64,000 nucleotides of DNA from Paraburkholderia flava (GTDB taxonomy: Bacteria; Pseudomonadota; Gammaproteobacteria; Burkholderiales; Burkholderiaceae): positions 1,623,135-1,687,134 of the forward strand of contig NZ_SMRO01000002.1 of assembly GCF_004359985.1 (NCBI RefSeq), read 5' to 3'. The notes beneath the pieces are model-generated. The model was not told where the DNA came from and ran no database searches. It was given only the letters and a program-made list of their open reading frames with translations. Positions 47,205 through 56,533 of this stretch are shown here, one piece after another. The translations under genes and the position numbers were made by a program. Numbering within the stretch: position 1 is the stretch's first letter; every line of letters begins with the position of its first letter.

Positions 47205-48397
47205 CGCCCGACGCGACGACTCACGACGCGAAACCGGTCGCACCGAAAACTTCCTTCGGCGCGGCGCAGGCCCAGCAATTTTTCTCGCGCTACAAGATTC
47301 TCGCGCTGCTGATCGCGGTGGCGGCGATCTGGCTGTTCTTCTCGCTGCTGACGCACGGTGCGTTCATCACACCGCGCAATCTGTCGAACCTGCTGCGGCA
47401 GATGTCGATTACCGGGATGCTCGCGTGCGGGATGGTGTTCGTGATCATCGCGGGGGAGATCGATCTGTCGGTAGGTTCGCTGCTCGGTCTGCTTGGCGGT
47501 GTCGCGGCGATTCTCGACGTGAACCGTCACTGGCCGATTGCCGCGACGGTGCCGGCGGTGCTGGTGCTCGGCGTGCTGGTTGGCATGTTCAACGGCTGGT
47601 GGTCGACGTACCGGCGGGTGCCGTCGTTTATCGTCGGGCTCGGCGGGATGCTGGCGTTTCGCGGCGTGCTGCTCGGGCTGACGGGCGGCTCGACGATTGC
47701 GCCGGTGTCCGATTCGTTCGTGTTCCTTGGCCAGGGATATCTGCCGCGTGTGGCGGGCGATACGCTCGCGGTCGCGCTGTTCGTGCTGCTCGCGGTGCTG
47801 ACCGTCATGCAGCGACGCAGCCGGCAACGCTATCAGTTGCCGGTCGTGCCGCTGTGGCAGGACATCGCGAAGATCGTCGGCGCGGGGGCGATCCTGTTTG
47901 CGTTCGTGTCGATGCTCGACCACTACGGCGGCATTCCGGTGCCCGTGCTGCTGCTGCTCGCGCTGCTCGGCGTGTTCACCTACATCGCGACGCAGACTGT
48001 GTTCGGCCGGCGCATCTACGCGGTCGGTTCGAACCTGGAGGCGACGCGTCTGTCGGGCGTCAACACGAACCGCGTGAAGCTCGCGATCTTCGCGCTGATG
48101 GGCTTGATGTGCGCGTTCGCTGGGATCGTCAATACGGCGCGACTCGCGGCCGGCTCGCCGTCGGCCGGGACGATGGGTGAACTCGACGCGATCGCCGCGT
48201 GCTTTATCGGCGGCACGTCGATGCGCGGCGGTTCGGGCACGGTGCACGGCGCACTGATCGGCGCGCTCGTGATGGCGAGCCTCGACAACGGCATGTCGAT
48301 GCTCGACGTCGATGCTTACTGGCAGATGATCGTCAAGGGCGGGATTCTCGTGCTGGCCGTGTGGATCGATGTCGTGTCGCGGTCGAATGCGCGTTGA
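47201..48397 (+). CDS. xylH: D-xylose ABC transporter permease
   Basis: 398 residues with about ten membrane helices. Typical stretches are [65 protein letters not shown] and the C-terminal [24 protein letters not shown], all hallmarks of the BPD transp-2 (RbsC/XylH) family. Coupled to xylG. It closes the transporter; xylulokinase (xylB) is not in this window. Confidence 0.96.
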   Translation: MTPDATTHDAKPVAPKTSFGAAQAQQFFSRYKILALLIAVAAIWLFFSLLTHGAFITPRNLSNLLRQMSITGMLACGMVFVIIAGEIDLSVGSLLGLLGGVAAILDVNRHWPIAATVPAVLVLGVLVGMFNGWWSTYRRVPSFIVGLGGMLAFRGVLLGLTGGSTIAPVSDSFVFLGQGYLPRVAGDTLAVALFVLLAVLTVMQRRSRQRYQLPVVPLWQDIAKIVGAGAILFAFVSMLDHYGGIPVPVLLLLALLGVFTYIATQTVFGRRIYAVGSNLEATRLSGVNTNRVKLAIFALMGLMCAFAGIVNTARLAAGSPSAGTMGELDAIAACFIGGTSMRGGSGTVHGALIGALVMASLDNGMSMLDVDAYWQMIVKGGILVLAVWIDVVSRSNAR

Positions 48398-48436
48398 GGG
48401 CGGGTAGGGCCGACGCCGCGCTCGCCGGCTGCCGGC

Positions 48437-49219
48437 TCACTCGGTGGTCTGATCCTCGTCGGCGTCCGGAACCTCGGGAGCGTCTGCGACATGCGGGTCT
48501 GCGACATGCGCGTCTGCGACATCAGGCTCTTCGAGATCGCTTTCGATCAGCCGGTAGCCGTGCGTATAGACGGACACGAGACGCACGCCGCTCCCATAGC
48601 CAAGCGACAGTTTTCTGCGGATTCTCGAGATGTGTGTGTCGATGGTCCGCGATGTGCCGTCGTGTTCGCGTCCCCACGCGAGCCGCGCGAGCAGGTCGCG
48701 AGAAATGATCCGGCCGGGATGCTTGAACAGCACGACGGCCATGTCGAACTCCTTGTCGGTGAGCGTGACGGGACGGCTATCGAGCGAGAAATAGCGGTTG
48801 TGCGTGTCGAGCAGATATCGGCCGAGCCGGAGCACGTTGCCCGATTGCGATTCGCTGTTGAGGCGCCGCCGCAGCGCGTTGATGCGCGCGACCAGCTCGG
48901 ACTGGCGAAACGGCTTGACGATGTATTCGTCGGCGCCGCCTTCCAGCGCCTGCACGATGTCGATTTCCAGCATCTTGCTCGTGAGGAACAGCACGCCTGG
49001 CTGCGCGCCGAGCCGGTGCCGGATCCATCCGAGTACGTCGAGCCCCGACATGCCCGGCAGCCGCCAGTCGAGAATAACGAGATCGACGAAGTTCTTTTCG
49101 AGAAAGACGACCGCTTTCTCGCCGCTGTCGACCCGCGAGACGTCGTGCCCGGCGGCGGTTACCGTGGCCGCAACTGCTTCTGCCTGTGCCGCATCGTCTT
49201 CTACCAACAGTATCTGCAT
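48437..49219 (-). CDS. OmpR-family response regulator, orphan, with repeat tail
   Basis: 260 residues. The receiver has LLVEDDA, phospho-acceptor D51 in VILDWRLPG and YIVKPF; the winged-helix domain runs from LRLGRYLLDTHNRYFSLDS to VRLVSVYTHGYRL. No histidine kinase gene is adjacent. The tail is a five-residue repeat (DVADA, HVADP, HVADA) made by a 15-base DNA repeat, followed by an acidic end (DADEDQTTE). Similar regulators appear as orphans in Burkholderia-type genomes. A long AT-rich region lies upstream. Confidence 0.9.
   Translation of the reverse strand: MQILLVEDDAAQAEAVAATVTAAGHDVSRVDSGEKAVVFLEKNFVDLVILDWRLPGMSGLDVLGWIRHRLGAQPGVLFLTSKMLEIDIVQALEGGADEYIVKPFRQSELVARINALRRRLNSESQSGNVLRLGRYLLDTHNRYFSLDSRPVTLTDKEFDMAVVLFKHPGRIISRDLLARLAWGREHDGTSRTIDTHISRIRRKLSLGYGSGVRLVSVYTHGYRLIESDLEEPDVADAHVADPHVADAPEVPDADEDQTTE
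48483..48527. repeat. 15-base tandem repeat, three copies
   Basis: Units at 48483-48497, 48498-48512 and 48513-48527 share GTCTGCGACAT and differ only in the last four bases. They lie in the 3' end of the response-regulator gene and keep the frame, so copy number can change without breaking the protein. Confidence 0.85.
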
Positions 49220-49719
49220 GATTGCCCCGTTAAATCTGGCCTTGATTTCTAGTTTTGATTCGATGCAGGAAACACCGAAACTTGGGTTGATGACGGTGAT
49301 CGATTAATTAACCGTCGAGTCGGTTGTTTATCGCAATCCTCATCAACCGATGCTCATTAGAATTTATGGATTCGTCAAAAAATTAATTTGATATTGAAAT
49401 GAGTGCCGGCATGGGTCGCTACCAGCATTGTTCACGCCCTCACGCAGCGTGAACCGCCCGGATAGTCGATCTGGAAGCGGGGCAGGCCATGAGTTGTGCA
49501 GCGGAGGAGCGAATCGGCGAATTATATAATTCACAATCGATTCGGGGATGGGATGATTGTGTCGGATTGTTTATTTCGTGACTGAATTTGCAAACATTTG
49601 CAATCGCATGAAATTAAATTGTTGAGTTTTGTTTCCGCGTTTCATTTTTTATATTTCTATTTGAGTCGATCTGGTAGCGCAATCGCTCCTTTATCGCTCG
49701 ATTATCGAGATATCAATAA
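49220..49719. other. AT-rich intergenic region
   Basis: About 500 bases upstream of the orphan regulator, AT-rich especially 49290-49400 and 49500-49720. It carries the regulator's promoter on the minus strand. No gene, long repeat or clear operator was identified. Confidence 0.5.
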
Positions 49720-50589
49720 TCAGGATGGCCACTTGAGCAGCTTGCGCAACGCGTCGGCCCGATCGACCGCTGCGCGCTGTTCGTCGGCATTGCCGGTCAG
49801 GTACTGGCTGGCATCCGACGTGCCGGTCTTGTACAGACCCAGTTGCAGTAACGCGAGGGTGTTACGCGTCAGTTGGGAGTCGGTACAGGCATCGGGCGTC
49901 GCACACCATTGCGTGAGCATCGCGAGCGCGGTGGCGTTGCCGTGCGCGGCGAGCGTGAAGATGTGCTCGCCGAGCGTATCGTCGTTCGCCAGAGGAACCT
50001 CCATCCATTGCGTGGGGTTGCGGCTCGCGAGCGTCAGTGCCGCCGCGGGTTGGCCGGCTTCGGCCGCTTTGCGCAGCAGCGTGTCCGCGTAATGCGGATC
50101 GCGCAGGCGTGCGTCGGTGCAGCGCAACGTCTGGTCTTGAGCCGGCAGCGTCGAGCGTGCGCAGGCGTCGGCCCATGCTGCCGCTTCGATTAATCCTTCT
50201 GCGTCGGTGCGTCCGTCGAGCGCATCGAAGGCAGGATACGAGAGCGCATGTTGCAGCGCTTCGTCGAATGTGTTGCTCGCATTCGCAGCGCTCGGCGGCA
50301 GCGGATTGGCGCGGGCTTTTTCCAACCGGGCGAGCGCGTCGATTGCCGTATGCGCGACAACTGCCGACGAGGTGTGTGCCGCAGCCTGCGCGGCGTCGAC
50401 GCGTTCGTGGTGCGGTGCCGCAGCGGTCGTCGACGTCGACACCGGAGTGACCGCGCTTTCTGTGCGCAGCGATCCGTGTCCCAACCACGCGAGCGTGACG
50501 GCCACCGCGATCGCACCGCACACAGGCCATATCGCCCATCGCGCGATATGGGCGACAGTGCGTTTTGCCGCTTCGGGTGATGACGCCAT
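49720..50589 (-). CDS. hypothetical membrane-anchored protein, Sel1/TPR-like
   Basis: 289 residues from ATG 50589, chosen because GAGGAACGCG gives an ideal ribosome binding site; in-frame starts at 50628 and 50667 are weaker. A single helix near residues 17-38 (AIWPVCGAIAVAVTLAWLG) anchors the protein. The outer part is Ala-rich and helical, with ADTLLRKAAEAGQPAAALTLA and EHIFTLAAHGNATALAMLTQW resembling Sel1/TPR repeats, and four or five Cys (ADACARS, TLRCTDARL, QWCATPDACT) that could form disulfides. No family name can be given. Confidence 0.7.
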   Translation of the reverse strand: MASSPEAAKRTVAHIARWAIWPVCGAIAVAVTLAWLGHGSLRTESAVTPVSTSTTAAAPHHERVDAAQAAAHTSSAVVAHTAIDALARLEKARANPLPPSAANASNTFDEALQHALSYPAFDALDGRTDAEGLIEAAAWADACARSTLPAQDQTLRCTDARLRDPHYADTLLRKAAEAGQPAAALTLASRNPTQWMEVPLANDDTLGEHIFTLAAHGNATALAMLTQWCATPDACTDSQLTRNTLALLQLGLYKTGTSDASQYLTGNADEQRAAVDRADALRKLLKWPS

Positions 50590-51549
50590 CGCGTTCCTCG
50601 ATGTTCGCTGTGTTTCTTCTTTCGGCATCCTATTTTCCGTAGCCGATCCGCTTCCTGCGATGCTCAAGATAACCCAGATCGCATTCGATCGAGTAGCGCC
50701 AAATGCGTGCCTGCCGTTGTACGTATTAATTCATTCGTTTGAAACATCGTGCAAATCGAATCCAGTCAATGTTCTTCTTGAATGCACTTAGTTTGGATCA
50801 AAGGCTCTATGTACATACCCGATCACTGGGACTAATGTACGCCCAACACAAATATCCGAATATCAGGCCAGCGAGGACTGTCTGCGAACGACGCCCGAAC
50901 CCTTGAGGGCAGCCGTTTCGAGCGCGCCAGCGAGGCGCTGCGATGCGTGTGCCCGATGATTCATTTGAATTGATGCAGCAGGCATTATTTTGCCATGCGA
51001 TCAGCCTTCTAAAAAGAGGCCGGCGCATGCGGGAAAAGCATGTCGAAAATCGCGAAATCAATTCTGAAAAGACAGTTTAAGACGCTTGGCAGTAATGCAG
51101 AACGAATAAAAGCGGAATTACCAATAATCGCTTGATTGGAGACATCGATGACATATCCGCCGTGCCGGACGGAGTTTGCATCGCCATACCCAGGCCATCC
51201 TGAGTATTCAGGCTACCCACGCGAGCCCGCGTCCAGTTTCCGTTACCCGCACGTCGCGAATCCGTCGAACGCATCCGGCGCAACACCACAGCGTTGCAGC
51301 GAGGCCGGATCGTCCCCGCATTGAACCGTTGAATTTCCGCATCAGGCAGGCGGCCCGGCAGTCCGGAGATCTACCCGAGATCCGGACGACCGGGCGACAC
51401 CGGCGGCAGTGCGACGAAGCAGCGCGCGTTGTCGTGCCGGTATCGGCAGTTCAGTTCGTCCGTACCTCGAGAAAGCGGCGCATACGGTGCCGCTTTCGGT
51501 GGGGTCATTCGCCCGGCAACCTCGTTGCCATTTATCAGGAAGGCAAATT
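50590..51549. other. long intergenic region, no secure gene
   Basis: About 960 bases between the Sel1-like gene and the PraB-like gene. The part 50640-50800 is AT-richer. A 59-codon frame from ATG 51148 with GGAG upstream encodes a Pro/Ser-rich peptide (MTYPPCRTEFASPYPGHPEY); it is possible but not supported by anything else. The right end holds the leader of the PraB-like gene. Confidence 0.4.
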
Positions 51550-52032
51550 ATGAGAACCCTCAAGATTCGTGCATGCGTTGGTGCTGCTGCGGTCGCGGTT
51601 ATTGCTTTCTCGTCGCTGGCATCGGCGGCGACCATCGGACCGGCAGGCGCGTCGTTTAGCGCGCCCGGCACGATGAACGTGAGTACGCCGATTGCGCCGA
51701 ACGTGTCGTGCGGCGTGACGTTGAGCGGCGTGGTCGCGAGCGATGGATCGTATGCGCAGATCAACTCGGTGGCTGTGACCGGCGGCGGCCTGTGCGGTGT
51801 GCCGCAGATCATCGGGCTGCCGTGGAAGCTGGTCGCGACCAGCACGACGGCGGGCAATGTTCAGAACGTCGGCTTCAGCGTGCTCGGTGCGAACTGCGGT
51901 CCGTCGACGATCAACGGTGCGTGGAGCAACGCGACCAACACGCTGAGCGCAAGCAACCAGCCGCTGTCCGGCAACTGCAAGATCAACAGCCTGTCGGTCA
52001 GCCCGAACCCGGCTTTCACGGTTTCGCCGTAA
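51550..52032 (+). CDS. PraA/PraB-like secreted protein
   Basis: 160 residues from ATG 51550 after TCAGGAAGG. A signal peptide ends SLASA|AT near residue 25. The mature part (ATIGPAGASFSAPGTMNVST, VSCGVTLSGVVASDG, INSVAVTGGGLCG, IIGLPWKL, LGANCGPSTINGAWSNATNT) follows the plan of the PraB family: small secreted beta proteins with conserved Cys, first linked to alkane oxidation in Pseudomonas and later to surface and biofilm roles. The assignment is by recalled pattern, so moderate. Long upstream leader; no operon partner. Confidence 0.65.
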   Translation: MRTLKIRACVGAAAVAVIAFSSLASAATIGPAGASFSAPGTMNVSTPIAPNVSCGVTLSGVVASDGSYAQINSVAVTGGGLCGVPQIIGLPWKLVATSTTAGNVQNVGFSVLGANCGPSTINGAWSNATNTLSASNQPLSGNCKINSLSVSPNPAFTVSP

Positions 52033-52131
52033 CGCACGGCGCGCGGTATCGCGCATAGCGCCACTCGCAGCAGCTACGCGGGCCTCGCCGTCACGTAACG
52101 CACGACGGTGAAGCTCGCGTATTTCTTTGGC

Positions 52132-53652
52132 TTACCCCTGTTGCACTTCTTGCGTTTGCTGCGTTTGTTGTCCCTGCTGCACGCGCCAGCCGAGCCCCAG
52201 GCTCTTCTGCACCGACACGAAATCCTTCAGCAATTCCGCGTGCCCCGCGACAACGTTCTGCTGTGCGCTGAATTCCTCGCGCTGCGTATCGAGCAGATCG
52301 ATCAGACTCGACGCACCGGCCGTATAGCGCTGACGCATCAGCGTCGCGGAGTGATCGGCGGACGTCTCGACCTTTTGCAGCGTCACCAGATGTTCGCGCT
52401 GATGCCCGTAGCGCGACAGCGAAGAATTCGCGTCCTGTAACGCACCGAGCACGGCTTTCGTATAGCGCGCTTCGGCTTCGTCGCGCGACGCTTCGGCGGC
52501 ATGCACGGTGCCGAGCGTGCGACCGAAGTCGAGCAGATTCCACTGCAGATACGGCACCGCGAGCCAGCTGAAATTGTTCTTCCGCAAAAGGTGACCCGGA
52601 TCGCTCGCACTAAAGCCGAGATCGCCGAGCAGCGTCACCTTCGGGAAGAAGTCCGCGACGTGTTCGCCGATCTGCGCGTTGCTCGACGCCAGCCGGCGTT
52701 CGGCCGCGCGAATGTCGGGACGCTGTTGCAGTAGCGACGACGGATCGCCGATTGCCACTTCGGCGGGCACCGCGGGCAGCGGTTGCGACGCGGCGAGCTG
52801 CGCATCGAGCGCGCCGGGCGCGCGGCCCGTCAGCACGGCGAGCTGGTCGAGCGAATCGGTGACCTGTGCGTCGAGCGGCGTCAGCGTCGCGCGCGTGTTT
52901 TCGACCTGCGTGGTGAGCCGTTCGACGTCGACGTCCGCCGCGGTGCCGCGTGCGCGGCGCTGCTGCGTGAGCGTCAGCATCTTCTGTTCGACATCGGCCT
53001 GCTGCTGCGCAAGCGCGAGACGTTGCTGCTGGTCGCGCAGATCGATGTACGCCTGTGCGACTTCTGCCGCCAGCGACACCTGCGTATCGGCGAGATCGGC
53101 ATCGACGGCTTCGGCTTGCGTCGACGCCGCTTCGATTGCGCGCCGCGTGCCGCCGAACAGATCGATCTCCCACGTCGCGTCGAAGCCGGCGGTGTAGAGC
53201 TGCAGCGGACCCCGTCCGCTCGACGGATTGTTGCCCTGCGACGACGCGTTGAGCGTGCTGACGTCGGGCGAACGGGTGCGTAGCGCGGCAGCGTCGGCGG
53301 AGACCTTGGGCAGTTCGTTCGCGTGCTGCTGCTGCAATTGCGCGCGCGATTCGCGCAGACGCGCCTGCGCGACGTGCAGATCGGGATTGTGCGCAAACGC
53401 GGCTTCGATCAGATCGTTCAGTTGCGGATCGCCGAGCGTGAGCCACCACTGGTTCGGCGCGCGGGTCGCCGCGATGCCGGCGGCCGGTGCGCGTACGAAT
53501 CCTTCGCTGTGCAGCGCGCTGTCGGCGACCGTCGGTGCGCCGTGGTAATCGGGGCCGACTGTGCAGCCCGTGAGCACGGCGAGCGCAGCGGCGACAGCAA
53601 GAGCGAGCGGTGCCGAACGCAACGCAAAACTAGAAGAGCGAGAAAACATCAT
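52132..53652 (-). CDS. outer-membrane efflux lipoprotein, NodT/OprM family
   Basis: 506 residues. The lipobox LTGC (near residue 30) follows a signal peptide; VGPDYHGAP is the usual start of the mature protein. Two repeats of the outer-membrane efflux domain contain long coiled coils (AQARLRESRAQLQQQHANEL, DTQVSLAAEVAQAYIDLRDQQ, PDIRAAERRLASSNAQIG). The C-terminus is Gln-rich (GQQTQQTQEVQQG). It is last in the minus-strand operon after the EmrA and EmrB type genes, 18 bases after the MFS gene, giving a complete tripartite pump. Confidence 0.94.
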   Translation of the reverse strand: MMFSRSSSFALRSAPLALAVAAALAVLTGCTVGPDYHGAPTVADSALHSEGFVRAPAAGIAATRAPNQWWLTLGDPQLNDLIEAAFAHNPDLHVAQARLRESRAQLQQQHANELPKVSADAAALRTRSPDVSTLNASSQGNNPSSGRGPLQLYTAGFDATWEIDLFGGTRRAIEAASTQAEAVDADLADTQVSLAAEVAQAYIDLRDQQQRLALAQQQADVEQKMLTLTQQRRARGTAADVDVERLTTQVENTRATLTPLDAQVTDSLDQLAVLTGRAPGALDAQLAASQPLPAVPAEVAIGDPSSLLQQRPDIRAAERRLASSNAQIGEHVADFFPKVTLLGDLGFSASDPGHLLRKNNFSWLAVPYLQWNLLDFGRTLGTVHAAEASRDEAEARYTKAVLGALQDANSSLSRYGHQREHLVTLQKVETSADHSATLMRQRYTAGASSLIDLLDTQREEFSAQQNVVAGHAELLKDFVSVQKSLGLGWRVQQGQQTQQTQEVQQG

Positions 53653-53670
53653 GGCTGGTCGATGAATGCA

Positions 53671-55299
53671 TCAATGAGCGTCGGAGGGCGGCGGTGGGCC
53701 GGCCCGCTTGGGCGTTTTCAGCAGCAGCGCGAGCGGAATGCACGCAGCCAGCGCAATGCCCAGCAGAAAGAAGGTTTCCGAATAAGTAATCACGGTGGCC
53801 TGCTGTGTGATCTGCACGCCGAGCTGGCCGAGCGCGCGCATCTGCGAGTACGCCATATCGCCGGTATGCGCGAACCAGTTCGCTGCGTTCGCCGCGAGCC
53901 GTTCCTGACCGATCAGCGAATTCGCGCTGACCGATTCGCGGATCATCGCGGTGTGAAACGTGGTGCGCCGGTCGATCACGGTGCCGATGATCGCAAGACC
54001 GATCGATCCGCCGAGGTTGCGCGCCATGTTGTACAGACCCGCCGCATCGCCGGAATCTTCGCGCGACACGGCCGCCATCGATGCCTGGTTCAACGGCATC
54101 ATCGCGAGCATCTGCGCGGTGCCGCGAATCAGCTGCGACCACACGAAGTCGTGCCCGACGCTTTGCGCGGTCAGACTGATGTCGAGCATGCAACTGATCG
54201 TGAACAGCGTGAGACCAGTGATCACAAGAATGCGGAAATCGACCTTGGCCAGCAGGCGCGGCAGAATCGGCATCACCATGAACGCGGGCAATCCCGACAG
54301 CAGCATGATTGCGCCCGACTGCTGCGCGTTATAGCCCGCGACGATGCCGAGAAACTGCGGCAGCAGATACGACACGCCATACAGCCCCGCGCCGACCGCG
54401 GACACGATCACGATCACGCTCGCATAGCGTGGATTGCGCATCAGGCTCAGCCGCACGATCGGCTTTTTCGCGGTGATCTGCGAAGCCGCGATCATCAGCA
54501 TGCCGGCGAGCGTGACCCACGTCAGCGACACGATCATCGACGATTCGAACCAGCGCTCGCGCTGACCTTCCTCAAGCACGACGGTCAACGAGCTAAGGCC
54601 GATCGCGAGGCCGACGATGCCGAGCCAGTCCGCCTTGAGAAAAGTTTCCCAATGCGGCCGGTCGGACGGCAGGCCGACCACCAGCAGCGTCATCAGCGCG
54701 AGACACACCGGCAGGTTGATGAAGAAGCACCAGCTCCAGCTGATGTTCTCCGCGAGCCAGCCGCCGACCACCGGCCCAAGCAACGGCCCGAGCAGCACGA
54801 TCAGCCCGAACACCGTCATACCGACCGGCAGTTGCGACAACGGCAACCGCGTACGGATGATCGTCTGTCCGGTCGGGATCAGCGCGCCGCCGGTGAAGCC
54901 CTGGCCGATGCGGCCCGCGATCATCATCGGCAGCGAGTGCGACCAGCCGCACATCATCGAGAACGCGATGAACAGCGCCGAATTCACGAGCAGGAAGTTG
55001 CGCAGTCCGAACACGCGCGTGAGCCACGCGGCGAGCGGAATCATCACGATCTCGGACATCAGGTAGCCGGTCGAGATCCACGTGCCCTCGGTGCCGGTCG
55101 CGCCGATTTCGCCCTGGATCTGCGGCAGCGCGGAGTTCGTGATCGAGATGTCGAGCGTCGCCATCAGCGCGCCGAGCGCGCCTGCAGCGACAGCGATCCA
55201 GTCGCCGACGCTCGCGCGTTCCGGTTCCGCAGACGGTGACGCAGATGGTCTAGCCGGCGCGGGAGCCGCGGCGGCCGCGTCGAGGGTCGACTCAGCCAC
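53671..55299 (-). CDS. MFS multidrug efflux transporter, DHA2/EmrB family
   Basis: 542 residues taking GTG 55299 as start, which overlaps the end of the membrane-fusion gene by 8 bases; the frame is open much further upstream only as an antisense-type shadow. Fourteen membrane helices are expected. Family marks: LDISITNSALPQIQGEIGAT, WISTGYLMSEIVMIPLAAWL, and motif C GLIVLLGPLLGPVVGGWL. It exports hydrophobic drugs or aromatic acids with proton influx, through the neighbouring adaptor and outer-membrane channel. Confidence 0.93.
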   Translation of the reverse strand: MAESTLDAAAAAPAPARPSASPSAEPERASVGDWIAVAAGALGALMATLDISITNSALPQIQGEIGATGTEGTWISTGYLMSEIVMIPLAAWLTRVFGLRNFLLVNSALFIAFSMMCGWSHSLPMMIAGRIGQGFTGGALIPTGQTIIRTRLPLSQLPVGMTVFGLIVLLGPLLGPVVGGWLAENISWSWCFFINLPVCLALMTLLVVGLPSDRPHWETFLKADWLGIVGLAIGLSSLTVVLEEGQRERWFESSMIVSLTWVTLAGMLMIAASQITAKKPIVRLSLMRNPRYASVIVIVSAVGAGLYGVSYLLPQFLGIVAGYNAQQSGAIMLLSGLPAFMVMPILPRLLAKVDFRILVITGLTLFTISCMLDISLTAQSVGHDFVWSQLIRGTAQMLAMMPLNQASMAAVSREDSGDAAGLYNMARNLGGSIGLAIIGTVIDRRTTFHTAMIRESVSANSLIGQERLAANAANWFAHTGDMAYSQMRALGQLGVQITQQATVITYSETFFLLGIALAACIPLALLLKTPKRAGPPPPSDAH

Positions 55300-56434
55300 G
55301 GTGATTCTCGGCTTCGATGCGCTGGTCGCGATCGCGTGCGGAGCGGGTATCGACGTCGACGGTGACCGACAGCCCAGGCAGCAGCACGCTGCGTGTTTCA
55401 GGACCGGTTTCGAGGCGGATGCGCACCGGCACCCGCTGCACGATCTTCGTAAAGTTGCCGGTCGCGTTTTCCGGCGGCAGCAGCGCGAACTGCGAACCGG
55501 TGCCCGGCGAGAAACTGTCGACGACACCATGCAGCGTCTGACCGGACAGCGCATCGATGCGCATCTCGACCGGCTGGCCGACACGCATCCGGCCGATCTG
55601 CGTTTCCTTGAAGTTCGCGGTGAGGTAGGTGTTCTGCACCGGCACGACCGTCAACAGACGCGTGCCCGGCTGCACATACTGACCGACGCGCACAGTGCGA
55701 TCGCCGACCGTCCCGCCGAGTACGCTGCGCACGATCGTGTTCTCGAGATCGAGACGCGATTGCTGTGCGCTCGCGCGTGCCGCTTCGAGTTGCGCGCGTG
55801 CCTGCGACAGCTGCGCGGTGCTCGACGCGATCTGCGTGCGGGCCGCCGCGACCGCCGCGGCATTCGCGGCGAGCGTCGCGACCGCCTGATCGCGTGTGCT
55901 GGTCAGTTCCGCGAGCCGTTCGGTGCTCTCAGCCCCGGTCGCGGCGAGCGGTGCGTAACGGCGCACTTCGTCGCTCGCATGGCGGGCGCTGACGCGCGCG
56001 ACCTGCTGCTGCGCAACGGTCTGTTCGATGTTGGCCTGCTGCTGCTTGATGTCGGCCTGCGCGCGTTCGATGTCGGCGGTGCGGGCGTCGACGGTAGCGA
56101 GCGCCTGGTCGAGCGACACCTGATACTGGCGCGCGTCGAGGTGCACGAGCGGGTCGCCGGGTTTGACGACCTGGTTGTCCGCGACGTAGACCTCGGTGAT
56201 ATAGCCGGCGACCTTTGGCGCGACGGTCACGCTGTCGGCCTGGAGATAGGCATCGTCGGTGCTTTCGATGAAGCGGCCGACCGTCCACCAGCGCGCGCCC
56301 CACGCGGCGGCCGCGATCAGCGCGATCATGCCCAGCACGATCAGCACGAGGCGCCGCGACGGGCGTCGGGCAGGCGACGCGGACGCGTCGTCCTTGGGCA
56401 GAGTGCCGGGAGAAGTACCTGCGGTGGTTGACAT
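55292..56434 (-). CDS. HlyD/EmrA-family membrane fusion protein
   Basis: 380 residues from ATG 56434. One N-terminal helix (LVLIVLGMIALIAAAAWGARW), then the lipoyl half motif STDDAYLQADSVTVAPKVAGYI, a long alpha-hairpin (about 100-215, heptad-rich with many Q and A), and the second lipoyl half at NTIVRSVLGGTVGDRTVRVGQYV. This is the EmrA layout. First gene of the efflux operon; its promoter overlaps an inverted repeat shared with the divergent TetR gene. Confidence 0.94.
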   Translation of the reverse strand: MSTTAGTSPGTLPKDDASASPARRPSRRLVLIVLGMIALIAAAAWGARWWTVGRFIESTDDAYLQADSVTVAPKVAGYITEVYVADNQVVKPGDPLVHLDARQYQVSLDQALATVDARTADIERAQADIKQQQANIEQTVAQQQVARVSARHASDEVRRYAPLAATGAESTERLAELTSTRDQAVATLAANAAAVAAARTQIASSTAQLSQARAQLEAARASAQQSRLDLENTIVRSVLGGTVGDRTVRVGQYVQPGTRLLTVVPVQNTYLTANFKETQIGRMRVGQPVEMRIDALSGQTLHGVVDSFSPGTGSQFALLPPENATGNFTKIVQRVPVRIRLETGPETRSVLLPGLSVTVDVDTRSARDRDQRIEAENHRG

Positions 56435-56462
56435 CGTTTTGGGTCCAATTTTTTCCAGTCGG

Positions 56463-56494
56463 CACAATTATTCCAGCCGTTCAAATTGTGTCAA
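56463..56494 (-). promoter_or_regulatory. efflux operon promoter with overlapping operator
   Basis: On the minus strand a consensus -35 TTGACA (56489-56494), 16-base spacer and -10 AATAAT (56467-56472) sit about 30 bases before the EmrA-type start. The inverted repeat CACAATT (56463-56469) / AATTGTG (56484-56490) spans the promoter, in the right place for a repressor such as the TetR protein coded divergently. Confidence 0.75.
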
Positions 56495-56533
56495 GTGTTA
56501 TATTTGTGTGTGAGTATCCCCACAGAGAAAGGC

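Noticed and set aside
50807..51061. 84-codon minus-strand frame
   Set aside because: No ribosome binding site and a random-looking, Cys/Arg-rich product.
51148..51324. 59-codon Pro/Ser-rich frame with a GGAG site
   Set aside because: No conserved look, no terminator or operon context; mentioned only within the intergenic entry.
53323..55239. 638-codon open frame on the plus strand
   Set aside because: Antisense to the EmrB-type gene; product is Arg/His/Gln-rich with no domain.
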